64,000 nt of DNA from Chalara sp. BL73 (taxonomy: Eukaryota; Ascomycota; Leotiomycetes; Helotiales). The notes under the pieces are model-generated. The model was not told the origin of the DNA. It worked only from the letters and a program-made list of their open reading frames with translations, and ran no database searches. Below, in pieces: positions 21,890-34,488 of the stretch (position 1 is the stretch's first letter; every line of letters begins with the position of its first letter). Location of the stretch: contig CAKJVC010000012.1 in assembly GCA_918026815.1 (NCBI GenBank), positions 2,790,001-2,854,000 of the forward strand. Direction: 5' to 3'. The position numbers were made by a program, and so were the translations under genes.

Positions 21890-23683
21890 TGTGCAGGATG
21901 AGGCTGTAAAGAGGCTGTAAAGAGGCTGATGTGTATGTGTTCGTGAGAAGTCGAGTTCCTGATTGTTGATGGGAAGAAGGAGTGTTTCGAGTGTTTCGAA
22001 TGTTTGCGATCAAGGAACGAGAGGAGCTTTTGTATGTTTGGGGCTTTGGGTGAAAGAATGGGATTCTATCGTGGGATTCAATCAATGAATGAATGACTGG
22101 TTAGTGAACAAGAGGAAGTGAATGAGTGTGAAAAGATCGAATCCAGCGGTGAGTCTTTCAAAGACTGGCAAGCAAACACACACCAAAAAAATCGTCCAAA
22201 AGGAATGAGTAACGATCTGTGGTGGAGGAAGAAGAGGAGCGGAATAGGAGGAGGAGGATGGGATCTGGTTTTGTAGGATGGGTGGGGAACTGGGTGTGGG
22301 TGTTGGTGTGGATAGTGCTGGCAAAGCCCCCTCCCCCCTTCGGTTCCCCTGCATCGATCTCTCTCTCTCTGGGCTTGATATTGTTCGCTTAGGGCCTAAT
22401 TTGAGCTGGGAAGTGTACTGTAAGTACGGTACAGTACAGTAATGTTCCTGAAAGTTCCTGAGCATTGACAGGGGAAAACTTGCCCCCCCCTCCACCTCTG
22501 ATCCTACTGTTCCCACCAGCTCGTCTATGATTTGCGGCTTCGTCTTTTCTGCTTCTCCACATTATCCCATCTTATTGGGTTGGTGTTTATCTGAAACTTG
22601 GGCTCGGAAAAAGCACCTGCATGGTCAATTTACGGCGCATCGCTAGCCCTGACGGCCCGTCCAGATGGGGGGGAGGGCCACAGCAGCCCCGTCTCACCTT
22701 TATTGTAACGCCTCATCGATTCGTTCAAAAGTTCAGCAGATCGCACCACATAAACAAACTTAAGCGCAAGCGATAGACCGGAAACATGAGTGTGGCCAGA
22801 ACTATAGATCATCGACGTGAGGATGAGGATCCGGGAGTTATCGTGATCTGGCTCTGCCTTCCGATCGTGGGATCGACTCGCCAAAGATGATTCTGGTCAA
22901 GAAGGATGCGGCCCTACTGTACTGTAATTTAGGGGACTGGGAAGCAAGTCAGCAGTGTGCAGGGGAAAAAGGACTGCAACGAGAAAAGAAAATCTTGGAA
23001 CGAAAGGCCGTTACGTTATCCAGCACGACTCATTCGTTTCGATTTTTTGTCCGCTACATTTTCATAAAGATGTTATTCTAGGTCGCGATATCCTGGAAAT
23101 CCATATAATTTACGTTGTAAGAATGGGAAGGCACTATATCTGTACCTGCATTGCATGTGCGTGTCAGCGGCACCCACGCGCATATGATAAATATACACTT
23201 CTGCTTTGTGCCTCCAGATGCGGGCCGGATGAGACACGCATTTTACGATTACAACACCGAGATAATTTTAATTTTAATTTTTTTAAAAACCGGCGAGAAA
23301 AATATCGAGAATACTGGCGACTCTCCCTGCCCTTGTCTCCAAAACACCCGGCTCGTGATGGTTTCTCACTGTGCAGCTCGGCGTGCCTTGATAAGAGTGG
23401 GCATCCTGACTCCTGAATCCGGTTTCTACCAACATTTCACAACAACTTGCTTCTTGGGCTCGGCAGATGAGAACCATTTAATTGACCCTCGGGTCTCAAG
23501 GCAAGACGATGGATATTACCGCATCGGTTTAGCTCACCATGAATTTCCATCTACGACTGACGAATCACGTGATACCAATTGCTCTCTATTCCTTCCATTC
23601 AGTGTTACTCCTGGTATATCCTTCAGGACCAATAAACTCCAGATGATGAGCCAACCTCAACCCTAGTTACACCTGGTGATGGA
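21890..23683. promoter_or_regulatory. Upstream region of the GH128 gene, 1.8 kb, no gene seen
   Basis: On the minus strand this region is upstream of the glucanase and contains an inverted repeat TGTACTGT-aagtacggt-ACAGTACA at 22414-22438, purine/pyrimidine tracts near 22220-22260 and 22350, and another ACTGTACTGTA at about 22916. ORFs in 22.9-23.7 kb look random. Confidence 0.4.
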
Positions 23684-26375
23684 TCAATACTCACTCAGGC
23701 GTAACTTCTTGCCAATGCTCCTCCTCGAGTTTCCGTTCTCCCCTGTCTTCAAAGACTCATCGTCCAAGCCGTCTCCTCTAGCCTTCAGAGCCTGGAGGAG
23801 CATACCGGCATCGAAGAATCCATCTATTGATAGTTAGTGCCATACTTCGAGGAAACGTGTTTGTGAGATAAGAACTTACATCCACCTAATCCTTCATCAT
23901 CACTTCCTGTTGAAGCCTCTTCGAGTGGTGTCGCGGTGCCACTCTTCTTACCTAGTTCTGTAGCTCTAATCACTCGTCCTCGAGACTTCACTCGGTTTTG
24001 CGGTTTTGGTCGATGTTGGCTTGCTTCTCTGGCTCTGCTTGACTTTGGGCTTGCTGTTCTCTGTGTCGCCTTCAATATCCGTCGGATTTCCAAAAGATAG
24101 CTCTCAAGCGCATCCACGAATCGTTTGGTCTGTCGATGCTTGCTACTTGCACAAATACTGATACCTTCGTCTTTGATGATATAGCCAATACCAAATCCAT
24201 CGCCGGAGGTCGGCCCAAAGCCAAATTGTCGAAGGGATGGATTTCCGCAGTTCGAGGTCGAGAGAATCGTGTTGTTCAATTTATCCCAGCCAGGATCCGA
24301 AAACATCAGGGGTAGTTGCTGCTGCCGAGATGGTGATGAGTTCCCCCGCGGCCGGTTGGTAAGTGAACGGAGCTCGTCGGTATCAGACAATACCGAATTT
24401 CTTGTGGGCGAGCCTACGACGGAATTGGGATCTTTTTCTGAGCCCTCATACACTGGACTGGAATAGCCGTTGCTACTCATCCCAGTGCTACTTGCAGCTT
24501 CTGCACCATCCTCATCCAAAGCTTTTTGCCAGACGCTGTAGAGAGCATAGAGATGCCTATCACAGCCTTGTGCTTTAGCACATTCTTTTGTGTTCGCGGT
24601 ATGCTTCTGACAAGCCTTCTTCAGGGCATCAACTTTTTGTTGTGGTGGGTTCTCGCCCCAGAATGTTTGTATGAAATGGACTGCTTCAGGAGTGACCGGT
24701 CGGATAGCTTCTGTGCGACCGTGGAGATAGAATTTCGTCATTGCAGGTTCATATGTGCACTCGACTCTGCCGTAGAGACCGTAGTAAGCAGCTTGGAAAG
24801 CCATTTGAACAAACGCGTCAGGAGAGAAGCCCATCGCGGTCATGAAGTTTTTGCCATAAGCGGCAAAATCCAGGGTTTGAAACTCATTCTGATTAATGAG
24901 ATCTGCAAGACGAGTTTCGGCAAAACGTAACGCGATACTGAGCTCGGGAACCACGTCCCACTCCAGCTTGTGAGGGGTGGTGCTCACATTACCAAAACTA
25001 TCGGGGTCTCGTTTGGATGGATCAGGACTGGTGGATGCCCAAAGACTTGGTGCTTGACCGTTAATTGTGCGAGCAAAACGCAGAATCGTGTCTGTGTATA
25101 CATCGCTTGCGAAGCGGAGGACTGTGTGACCGTCGACGCCAGTATGTTCGAAATTTATTCCTGCACTTCCGTTTTTGCAGACGATTATTTGCAATTTGTC
25201 GTACCATCGGTTAGTACAAGTGCCAATCTGAACACCTCGCTCAATCTGGCTCGTTCCGCAGAGCATGTTACCGCACAAGTCTGCACCGGAAGTTGGTTCG
25301 GTGTAATCTAGACATAGAATGAACAAAGCAGAGTCCACAATTCCGAGGCAATCCGAATTATTAGAGCCCTCATCTCTTGTCATAATTTCTCGCAAGCGAG
25401 ACCATACTTTGCGATTCTCGGTGCTAAGAACTCCTAGTGCACCCTTTGCAGCTTCTTGGATCGGAGTTTGCTGAGCGTCATCAACAATTGTTTGTAAGTT
25501 GATTGACATATCCTTTTCAGTCATAATGAGATCTGAGTTATCGTCCATCACGTCAAACCAATAGAATTGGCCGTGACAAAGAACTACGATATGCTTCGAT
25601 TCTGGGTCCTGTCCAATGTGGCATCCATTGTCTGTAGGTATACGTGCTGTCCCAAACAATCTTGAGTATTGGTACATGCAAAGAGGTGTACCTTTAACAG
25701 TATCGGGCGGTAACTCTTCCCTCCTTACCGCGCGCACAAAAGATAACGCAGATATCACTAACGATGCAGCACGTGTGACCTGATTATTTCTGGCTGGCGT
25801 AGGATCATCTTCGAGTAGAAAGAAGGGATTTAGGTTCAAGACAACAGGATTATCAAAGTTTAAGTAGGAGTCATACCCTATCATCATCAGTAACGTCCAC
25901 ATCATATGGTTTTGCAACACTTACAAAACTGCTCAATGTAGCTTGTCTTTCCATTGGCATACTTTTTCAATCTCGCTTGCAACTCTGGTCCTTCGCTTCT
26001 TAAGAACTCTTCAACCGCTTGCTGGGTTTCAGCGTGTTCTCTCGGACTTTGCAGCGGCTTTAATGCCGCAAGATATTTAGTCGTGGTGCTTTCGAGTTCC
26101 GGAATTGGTAGCTTGGGCAGCTTGTCCTGTGCGGCAAATGTAATCCCTTGCTGGTGCTTTGGTTGGTTGCTAGCTAGAGGATCTTTTTGTGCTTTTGAGT
26201 ATTCATCACTCGTCTTCTTCACCTTTTCTGAGGATCTTCCGGGTTCATGAGCATGCTGAGGGCGACCTGGCTCGGCGACGGCCAAAGACTCATTTAAGGA
26301 CTTTGGCATCGTGAAGATACGAACTGATGAGGTTTTAGAAGGCATCTTGTCAATACGAATCTTTATTTCAAGCAT
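23684..26375 (-). CDS. facC: Carnitine O-acetyltransferase, cytosolic Yat2/FacC type
   Basis: Choline/carnitine acyltransferase family enzyme that moves acetyl groups between CoA and carnitine, needed for growth on acetate and fatty acids. Exons 26375-25925, 25877-23880 and 23823-23684 give up to 862 aa. Introns 25878-25924 (GTAAGT...GATAG) and 23824-23879 (GTAAGT...AATAG) restore EQF-W-YDSYLNFDNP and LGG-Y-GFFDAGMLLQAL. The catalytic His lies in NFEHTGVDGHT (about residue 395). PFFLLEDDP, RLFGTARIP and LLCLDYT-type blocks (here FILCLDYTEP) are typical. A Ser-rich insertion separates the last conserved block (FGFGPTSGDGFGIGYIIKDEG), as in Yat2. The C-terminus RLSEY is not a peroxisomal signal and no clear presequence exists, so a cytosolic enzyme is inferred. 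The Met at 26345 has a better start context (A at -3) than the one at 26375 and may be the real start. Confidence 0.9.
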
Positions 26376-28001
26376 ATAGTGGGGAGATAGTGGTACTAAT
26401 GTTCAAACCGCGCAAAGCTGTGCGGTAGAAATAATGACAATCTTGAAGACAGTAAGACGGCATTACCACGTCCACTTGAACTTTGAGATCGAATTCTAGG
26501 GTCGAGTCGACGTGGACCGGAATGGACAAAAAGCTAACTATATCCCAAAGTTGCAGCAGATATGATTACAACGGAATGATGTACAGCAGATAGCCCCGCA
26601 TGCGCCTCCCATATGACTAGTATGGAAGCTGGTACCGTAGCATAGGTCTGACACCGGTCAGAGGGCGCTCGCTCCCGCTGATGCAGATATGCCGCAATAC
26701 CAAACTTAGATCCGTAGCACCGAATGTTGGAAATCTTGGCAGCGCGGGCTAGAAACCATATGGATGAAGTTGTGGATCTACGTACCCAAATAACGATTTC
26801 ACTCTAGACGATGCTTGAAAACCCCTCTAGAATGCGTCTTTCACTTGATCTTGTGTCGTGATTGGCGTAACAATGGCTCGTGTGGACCTGACGGCCTGCA
26901 TGTAAAGCTAGATGCTGTGAGAGCGATATTGCGAAAAGAGTCACGGAAAAGTATTTCCGCGTAGTTCTGAGGTCAGGACATGTGAAGCATGCAGGGTAAA
27001 GACCGCTTCTTTCTGTACCTCGACAACTCCGTCCCAAAATTGGAGACGTGTAAGAACCAAGACCCGCTCCTTCGGGCGTGAGGATGTCGTGGTTGGCACA
27101 CTTCTTTTACCGGCTTCAGTGATGTGAGGGAGAGGACCGACTCGCAGACTCGGATCGATGGGAGATTGTATTGGGTGAAGACGGATTGCGTACCCCGGTA
27201 CTGTAGGCTTTTTGAGTGAGAGCTTTATTAAGTCAAGATGCGTGTGAAGGTGGTCTGTGGGGGGTTTGAAAGTTCTCGTGTTGGTAAGGGTTGTCAGTCT
27301 TTGAAGAGACTATTAGCAACATAAAAGGAACTGTCTTGAAAATTTGATTCTAAATGATATAAATGAGAAGTACCTGAAAAGAACTACCCAAGCCAGAGTT
27401 CATTAGCAATTACATTTGCGATTTCAGAAGACATCACGGGTGTTGTCCTTATGACCTCATATTAACCAAAACCTCAATTGCCCCCAATTTTAGCCGGGCA
27501 AGCGGAAGTTGAATGTGACTTCGACATCGAATCACGTGAACATTATGCCCCTCATTGTCATACAATTTTATGGTGCTTTGTCCCTTCATAGGGCCTCATG
27601 CTATGTTCCGAAGAAATGACCAAGGACATTAGCACCTGAGTAGTAGCACGTTGATACTCGACTTCTTGGTGGCTACGGAAAGTGAGACTTGTCAGGAAGC
27701 CCCTAAGCAAGGCAAAGACTAATTAAGCACTTGGTACTCATTATTAGACCACTTTTGGACCATTGGCAAATGCTATTACTCGCTCCCGAGAGAGGGAGTT
27801 GCGGAAAGACATGCCGTGAGCCGGTGTCTCCTCAGAAACTAGACAACAAATTTGTCGATGTGTGTATCAACTACTTGTCCGCCATCTAAGATCCGAAACA
27901 AACAAACCTTCCATGATATAATTCTTAAGGTTTGAGGGCCTCCGTAGCGACTAGTCTCGGCCTTGGGATTTGACTATCTGCCATTCGCTATCTCAATATG
28001 A
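26376..28001. other. 1.6-kb intergenic region, no gene seen
   Basis: This region is upstream of the carnitine acetyltransferase and downstream of rad57 (both on the minus strand). Short ORFs only. A palindromic GCTCCTTCGGGCG string near 27065 is the only structure I noticed. Confidence 0.4.
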
Positions 28002-29443
28002 TCATGACGAAACACCAACTTCGCTATCATCAGCTGTGCATTCCTCCTTCACCTTAGCCCGTAGGCCTTCTCCCTTGATCTCGTATTCCACCGCATCTCG
28101 CAGCCCCGGCCCACTTGGTTTTGCATGTGGAGCAAAGACCACTTTCATCCATCTCCTCCACATCCTTAGCACTGGTTCGCCTTTTTCGTTTTTATCGTCT
28201 GCGACTATGCCAGGGCCATAAACTGGTCTTTTGACCAATGCTATCCGACACGCTACCTGGGTCGTCCATATCAAGCCTAAACTTGGCGTTTTCAAATTTT
28301 TGAGGCTGACGTGCGATGGGTGTTGATCATCTCCCCAGCCTGTGAACCACCGCTGTTGGTGATCCAAATACATATGATCAGTGTTGCTGGGTTTAAATGG
28401 TGTCGAGATAGGATCACCCAGGCCAAGCTCAACAACAGCTGACATATTTGACATTGGCACAGCTAGTGAGCTGGAAGGCATGCCTCTAATTCTTTTAGCC
28501 AAGGGACTGCTTTGTGTAGCTCTATTGAAGACGGGACTGTTTCGCTCGTCTAACGAAAAGCGATCGGCGACTTGATTCGCAACCACAATTGCAACGTCAT
28601 GTTCTCTTGCAATAGATCTGAGTAGCTGTCCTAACTTTACCAATTCTGAACTCCTTTGTGCCATGTTGGCTCCGTTCTTCTGACCAGGTCGTTCAAACTC
28701 GGCGCGGTAGTTCGCTGCGACCGAATCGAGGACTATTAACCGAACTCCATTTTGACGTATAGCAACTGGGACTTGGAAGCGTATAATATGGTCTTGAGAT
28801 TCGAGGTCCGGAGTAACAATGCTCATCACTGAGTCAAGGGATGGCCCGGGATTGGCGCGTATGAGTTTTGGATTCGTGCGCAGAATTTGTGAAAGGCGAG
28901 TAACAGGTAATGCGTTTTCTGTGGAAATATAAAGGGTATTACATGATACTCCAAGTGGAGAGGGCAATTGTGCAGACAGAAGGAGGGTAAGGAGGAATTG
29001 AGTTTTTCCGGCTCCGCTGGACAGTTTCAGCAACCATTCAGATCAGCAGCTCTTTGGACTAACCTTTCTCCAGTGATTTCAGTGATATATCCTGCAGGAA
29101 TACCACCTCCCAAAGCTCGGTCTAGGTCATCGTCCAGGGTGCTGATAATACTCCATGACTTTAATATATCATTTCCGCTTCTTCTTAATGGTTGCGCAAC
29201 ATTTCGTGGTATATCTATGCCAGCTTCTAGTCGCTTGACACACAAAATCCCTTGCAAATCCTCTAGGATAGCACTTGCCAACCTCTTCACGTCAAGGAGG
29301 GGGACCCGAGCGCGTTTGGCTACCTCGACACAATCGAGCGTCAATAGATCGGCGACGGTGATCTGGTTTTTTTCGAGGGAGGGGAGTAGTCGCGCATATC
29401 GTTGAGTAGGAAAGTCAGGCAGCACAGCAGTGAGGTCTGTCAT
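28002..29443 (-). CDS. rad57: Rad57-like Rad51 paralogue
   Basis: RecA/Rad51-family ATPase of homologous recombination; the Rad55-Rad57 heterodimer helps load Rad51. Exons 29443-29064 and 29016-28002 give 464 aa. The 47-nt intron (GTTAGT...CCAG, branch GCTGAAAC) splits the Ser codon of the Walker A motif. After splicing, Walker A reads GESGAGKT (residues 125-132) and Walker B LIVLD (220-224). The N-terminus has a Rad51-type helix-hairpin region (ITVADLLTLDCVEVAKRARV), followed by LDRALGGGIPAGYITEITGE. VANQVADRF follows the core. The C-terminal part (RMWRRWMKVVFAPHA) fits fungal Rad57. The XRCC3 type is the animal counterpart of the same group. Confidence 0.92.
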
Positions 29444-31086
29444 CGGTCAACGGTCGTGGAGGCATTTGGATGCTCTTGTAAAGAGGGAAAAGTGGGGAAA
29501 CGCGTCCGAGGTCATAGCCCCATATTTCCACCCAACATCACTTGGCAAGGATTGGCAATCATATTAGTCGAAGAAAGAACAGAACAAATAAGCAGCAATG
29601 AGGATTTCATATTGATTTAGCAAATAGGTTCTCGTGGATTTGTTCACTTTAGCTAAATGGTAATAATGCCCGGTGCCACGTATGAGTTGCACCACAGCCT
29701 TGTGTCAGAGCATTAGCTCATTCTAACTTCGGACGCGTAAGATTCTGGTCATTGATTTTCCCTCTCATATAGTAATGTTACAACGCACTGTATTAGTTTG
29801 GATTCCCAGACTCCGGCCAGTGATCATTCCATGATACAGCACTTCGACTCGCGGAGTCACAATTCAATGTAATCGAATCCTCTTGGTTGCCCTTGATTCA
29901 GACTAAGTTTTACTGATTTTGCCTCAGTTCAAAATTTCTAAGGGCATTTGACTTTGTTCTCTCATCCAGGCCTGAATGGATTACGGTTCAAACATAAGTG
30001 TTGGCTGGGTAGTAGTGTCGGTGGTGCTGCTCTATGTTCCTTTTCTAAGGCTCTCCCTAGATTAACTCCTATAGCCTTCGATCACGGAATATATCTGATG
30101 CTCAGAAGCTGATGCCTTAAAATGTGTTATCGTATTGAGAATATGTTCTCATGTATTCATATTCTAGAAAAAGACAGAGGCGGTATGTGCTTATTTGTAG
30201 CAGAGCGAAGACTTGGGCAAGACTTCGGGGCTTTCGTTGTTAGTGGTTACTTTCGCCCAACTAGTAACGCAAGGATATATGATACTTATGAGATCTCAAA
30301 TTAAGACGACGGTTTACAGAGCACGGGTAATCAGGCGTTTGCACAAGCCAACCTATTGATTCAGCATGCCATTTTCAAACCTGGTTTTTGAAGAAGACTG
30401 TCGATGTTATCTGCGAAGTTCTGCAATGGTGTAAGAGTGCCGCATAGCCCAATACGGCAACCTACTGGCTTCGTATTAGATTTGAGGGAAAAGCTTAGCC
30501 TATCACGAATTTGAGTCGCTGTTCCACCCGTAGAAGTTTGTTGATAGATTACCAAAAGAGGGATGGAATTTGTACGACATGCCAAGCAGGTGGGAAATCC
30601 ACTATTGTCGACGGCACTCAGCTCCTGCAGCCAGGAGAAGCCCCCCTGCAAAATCTTCTGAGGATTTTATAACATCAAGGCTTCTCTGTCTTTCCTTTTT
30701 ATTAGATCCATGCTGATGCGCTGTCACAAATGACCTGGCACATTGGCACGGCGAGATAGCTGCTGTAAATTTAGAACCCACGACGGTGCAGTCCCTCATT
30801 TTTCTTCCGGTTGATCAACAGCACGATATATGTATCTATGAGGCCAGGGTGCTGAAGGTCATGATCTCCCACGAACCCGTGCAACGAGACAAGTGATACA
30901 CGGCCTAATCAAGCAATGTGAGACCTCCCTATTATCTATCTAATCCATATGCCACGCATCTGCACAGGATATTAGCGCGCTCCCTGGGTCTATGTCTTCA
31001 TTGATTTGATGTTTCCCGTGCCCGTGATTACCTGCTTCTGCTTCCAAAAGTTCCTTTGGTCATTTTAAACAACCAACGTTATCACC
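29444..31086. other. 1.6-kb intergenic region, no gene seen
   Basis: A divergent region between rad57 and the membrane protein at 31087. No convincing coding exons or tRNA. The 60 bp before 31087 are pyrimidine-rich and end in ATCACC before the ATG, a good fungal start context. Confidence 0.4.
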
Positions 31087-32182
31087 ATGCCTTCATCCGT
31101 TTCTCTTTTGCTTGCGTGCTGTTCAGTGTTGAGGATATCGGCAGCTAGAATATACACCGGCATTGTGTCTCATGGGACGGCTGCACGACAATATGATGGC
31201 GTATTATTAAGTGTACTAAGTCCAACGACGACACAAGCACCTGATTATCACGAGCTTCTTCGGCGACAAGAATTCACGCATAAGACGCTTGTAGCGGCTC
31301 CAGACAATACATGCGGGTTCTTCAATGGCAGCTCCGGTGCGTCCTTTTCTCATGCTTCATACCCCCAAATTCATATCTCAACTAATACATTTCTCCAACT
31401 AGGTCAACCATGGGGCTGCTCCACAGGAGACTGTGTCTTCGCGACCCCAAGTCCAACATCAACAACGACTTACTATTCCCTTAACGTAAACAACTCCACT
31501 CAGAATCTCACGCAGACGGCCTCACAAACCGTTGGCAGCGTCCTCTGTTGCGATCCCACCACCGGCTGCCCATCCACCCCTGCTCCAACAGCATGCGTAG
31601 ACCTTGATCCTAACACCAATAACTTCAATAAAACATGTACCGAGCCCTGCCCTAACGATCCTATGACGATGAAATGGTATCCTATCCCTTTCCCCTCTGC
31701 TTCTTCATCTAAGTCAAAGACAACCTAAAATCTAAAATATCGGCAGCACGTCGGGCATCTACATATTCTGCAACACAGTAACGTTTGTAGCACCCTCGAT
31801 ATCCGCCTTCTTCTGCAACTATGTCTCCCACACGCAACCTCTCTCGGCCTCAACCGCCTACCCAGGCCTCACGAACCACTCCTTCACTATAACGACGGCT
31901 GCATTCCCTCTTCCTGCTTCTCCTGTACCTGCACCTCATCCATCAAACAGCACTTCTTTGCATACGACTTCCACGGTTGCATCGACTGTATTGAAGAAAA
32001 AGAGCAACAAAGGTCCTATCATTGGAGGGGTTGTTGGTGGATTGGTATTAGTTGCAGTGCTCTCTGGTGCAGTGTTGCTCTCCAAGAGATGGAGGGAGAG
32101 AGGGGCGAGCTGTAAGGAGGCAGGCGGTGCAAGTGGGGCGGCGAGCCCGGGAGTTGAAGAGAAGGGAAAGGGAAAGGCATGA
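31087..32182 (+). CDS. Single-pass, Cys- and Ser/Thr-rich cell-surface protein (Wsc/Mid2-like topology)
   Basis: Exons 31087-31336, 31403-31676 and 31747-32182 give 319 aa. Residues 1-20 are a signal peptide (SVSLLLACCSVLRISAA). A Cys-containing ectodomain follows (CGFFNGSSGQPWGCSTGDCV, LCCDPTTGCPS, CTEPCPND). Next come a Ser/Thr/Pro-rich stalk with several N-X-S/T sites, a transmembrane helix (GPIIGGVVGGLVLVAVLSG) preceded by KKKSNKG, and a short basic cytosolic tail. The topology matches fungal wall-stress sensor-like proteins, although it has no canonical WSC domain, so function is inferred only. Intron 1 (31337-31402, GTGCGT...ACTAG) is 66 nt, a multiple of three without a stop, so an unspliced message would add 22 in-frame residues. 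Intron 2 is 31677-31746. Confidence 0.8.
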
Positions 32183-32790
32183 GAATTTGACCCCTACATA
32201 AAAATCAAAAGTACAGAAAAAGTGTGATAACGCAACCGAAAATGATAGTGAGCCCAGATAGACGATTGAGAGCATCATGGTAAATGGAATAATGTTGAGT
32301 CTGAGCAAATAATAAGCAAAAGGTTGCAATACATGGAACTCTGTTTTGGTAAGTGTTTCCTATACCTCATGGAGGGATAAAGGTGCGCAGCCCGAAGCCT
32401 AATATTCCCAGTCGTCGAAATAGCTCCGAATCCGTTGTTTATCATGGCCAGCTCAGGCGCAAGTACATAGTCGCGACACTAAGTCATAGATCCATAGAAG
32501 GCCATAAGCGTCAGCCAATATTCATTCCTCTAGTATAATAAGTACTCTCACAGCATGTGACTGCGGACCAGGGTGCGCTATATTACAGGAAACAGTAGCA
32601 TCCCAAAAACTATCAACCCTGTCTTCATTCCAGAAATCCCCTGCCCGTGGCCACAAAATGCATGCTATCTTAGCCCGCCCATATAACGCCGTTCAAGCAT
32701 ATACCCTGTTCTATGCAAGTAAACCCCCATATTCATCAATTTTGTTCATCATAGTTCGTATGTTCCTAAGGTTTCCTGCCTCGATTCATT
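32183..32790. other. Convergent intergenic region, no gene seen
   Basis: About 600 bp between two stop codons of convergent genes, expected to hold their 3' UTRs. Nothing else noted. Confidence 0.4.
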
Positions 32791-34448
32791 TCATCTCATC
32801 TGCTGCGTGTCTAGCTCCTGTTGTGACGCCTGGTCATCATTTTCACGACGTGTGCGGATACCGAAACGACTTCGTAAGCGGCTTGTCAAGCGAGCTCGTC
32901 GGCCTTGTTCCTCCGCATTTTCGACTGTCTCCCCTTCTCGCTGAGATTGCTCACGAAGATTGCGGAGTGCCGCAATTCGCTCTTCAGGGGGTGCGTGTCG
33001 TAACCTGTGAAGATCTAAGAGCCGAGACACTCTCCTGCGATGTGATTCATCTTGGACTTCAGTCGTGGCAACGGCCTCTACATTTTCTGCTGCAGCATCG
33101 GTGGCCGGGACATCGTCGCCTTCAGTGGTGGCTTCGTCGGTGGCGGTTGGTCGGAGGTCGTGACGACTAATATGATTAATTATCAGTGCAAAAAGATGGA
33201 AAAGAAAACATACCACAGAGGACAAGTTCCTGAGACATTCAAAAGCCATGGATCAATGCATGCAGGGTGATATTTGTGTCCGCAAGGCAAAACTCGTACA
33301 TCGTCTCCAGTGGTGAAGTCCTCTGTACAAATCGAACAACCCAATTCTCCGTCCATTGGCGTGGCCACTTCGCCGCTATTCTTAGCCGTGGCTTGTGTGT
33401 CATTATTCATCCCTGATTCCACAACCGCTCCTGGAGGGATTGTCTTCAGAGCACCACTTCCTTCTGTCGTTCTTGGGTGTTCAGTTGAGTGAGTACTATC
33501 GTTGCCGTCTTCGAGCTCAATGTCCCGATTGACCGATTTGGCAGGCTCTGGATCGCCGAACTTGACGATTGGTAGTGTTTCCAGCATCGCCCTCGCAAGA
33601 CCTTTAGCTCTGCTCTGTCTTGGTCTGCCGGTGTTGCCATTACGTGGACCATATCTCTCTGGATGTCTATGAGCCCGAACAGCACCAGTAGCAATGATGA
33701 CTAGGAACAGCAGAGTAATGATACCCGTTATGCTATAAAGAATGCTCATCGCAACAGCCGTTGTTGGCGCAGGTCCTCCAGGATTGGTATTCTGATTGGG
33801 ATGATTATTGGAAGGGTCAGAGGTACGATTTCCCGGAACCGTGCCGGTAACTGGTCCTGCACTTAGAATTGATGTTTGCACATCGAAGGAAGAGATATTC
33901 GAGGTCATTGTGTAAAGAGTAGTGAATTCTGCAGTTCCGTTATACATGCATTGTGGCGATAGCAGGCTGTAGAGTATGATCGCCGTCGGCTTCCGACTGC
34001 TGACCGTATTGGCAATGGCAGATGCATTGATAAAACCAACTGTAGGATCGCAACTTATGAAAACTATCTCCCCTGGCCCAACATTGTCCTTACTAGTCTC
34101 ATTCCCAAGTATCAGGCTCCCGGTGAAGTGCATTAACTATTAAATCTGTTAGCAAGACTCATTCTAGTGCAAATACAAGGTAGTAAAAGATATCCATACG
34201 CCAACACTGTCAACATCCCCCATGCCGACATTCACGGTCAGAGGTGCAATGTCGTACGACGGTGTCGTGTCAGTCGAGATTCCCGGTCCGGTTAGCAGCA
34301 GCGGTGTCGTTACCTGGTCAGGTATCGAATTGGAAGGCGTCACCGTGATCTCAGCAGCGACCCAAGCGGGTAGCAAGAACAGGACGATGGCTAGAAAGCC
34401 GGCCATTGTCCTGACAATGGCAGTAGCGGGGGCTGCTATGATCGGCAT
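32791..34448 (-). CDS. Membrane-anchored RING-H2 E3 ubiquitin ligase (PA-TM-RING type)
   Basis: Exons 34448-34200, 34136-33214 and 33166-32791 give 515 aa. Order of parts: an N-terminal signal sequence (AGFLAIVLFLLPAWVAA); a luminal domain of about 170 residues with N-glycosylation sites (GEIVFISCDP, AIILYSLLSPQC), which resembles a protease-associated domain; one transmembrane helix (SILYSITGIITLLFLVIIA); a juxtamembrane segment (RAHRHPERYGPRNG); and a RING-H2 finger whose metal ligands run C-x2-C-(14)-C-x-H-x2-H-x2-C-(10)-C-x2-C (CSICTEDF...LPCGHKYHPACIDPWL...CPLC). A 120-residue helical, charged tail follows. The last RING Cys codon is split by intron 33167-33213; the other intron is 34137-34199. 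The first ATG in frame is 34448; a later Met at 34406 directly precedes the signal sequence and is an alternative start. Likely role: ubiquitination at endomembranes. Confidence 0.87.
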
Positions 34449-34488
34449 GATGATGATGATGACGACGACGACGACGACGACGATGATG
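34449..34488. repeat. TGA/CGA trinucleotide repeat at the RING gene 5' end
   Basis: About 13 trinucleotide units (TGA then CGA then TGA on the + strand) sit immediately upstream of the start codon of the RING-H2 gene. Read on the minus strand they form an open frame of Ile and Val codons without ATG. Confidence 0.85.

Noticed and set aside
22955..23666. Overlapping ORFs of 153 and 171 codons
   Set aside because: Random-looking composition, no domain, and they lie between a terminator region and a promoter.
20720..34448. Secondary-metabolite gene cluster
   Set aside because: No PKS, NRPS or terpene synthase, P450 or cluster regulator. The neighbouring genes are unrelated housekeeping or surface proteins.
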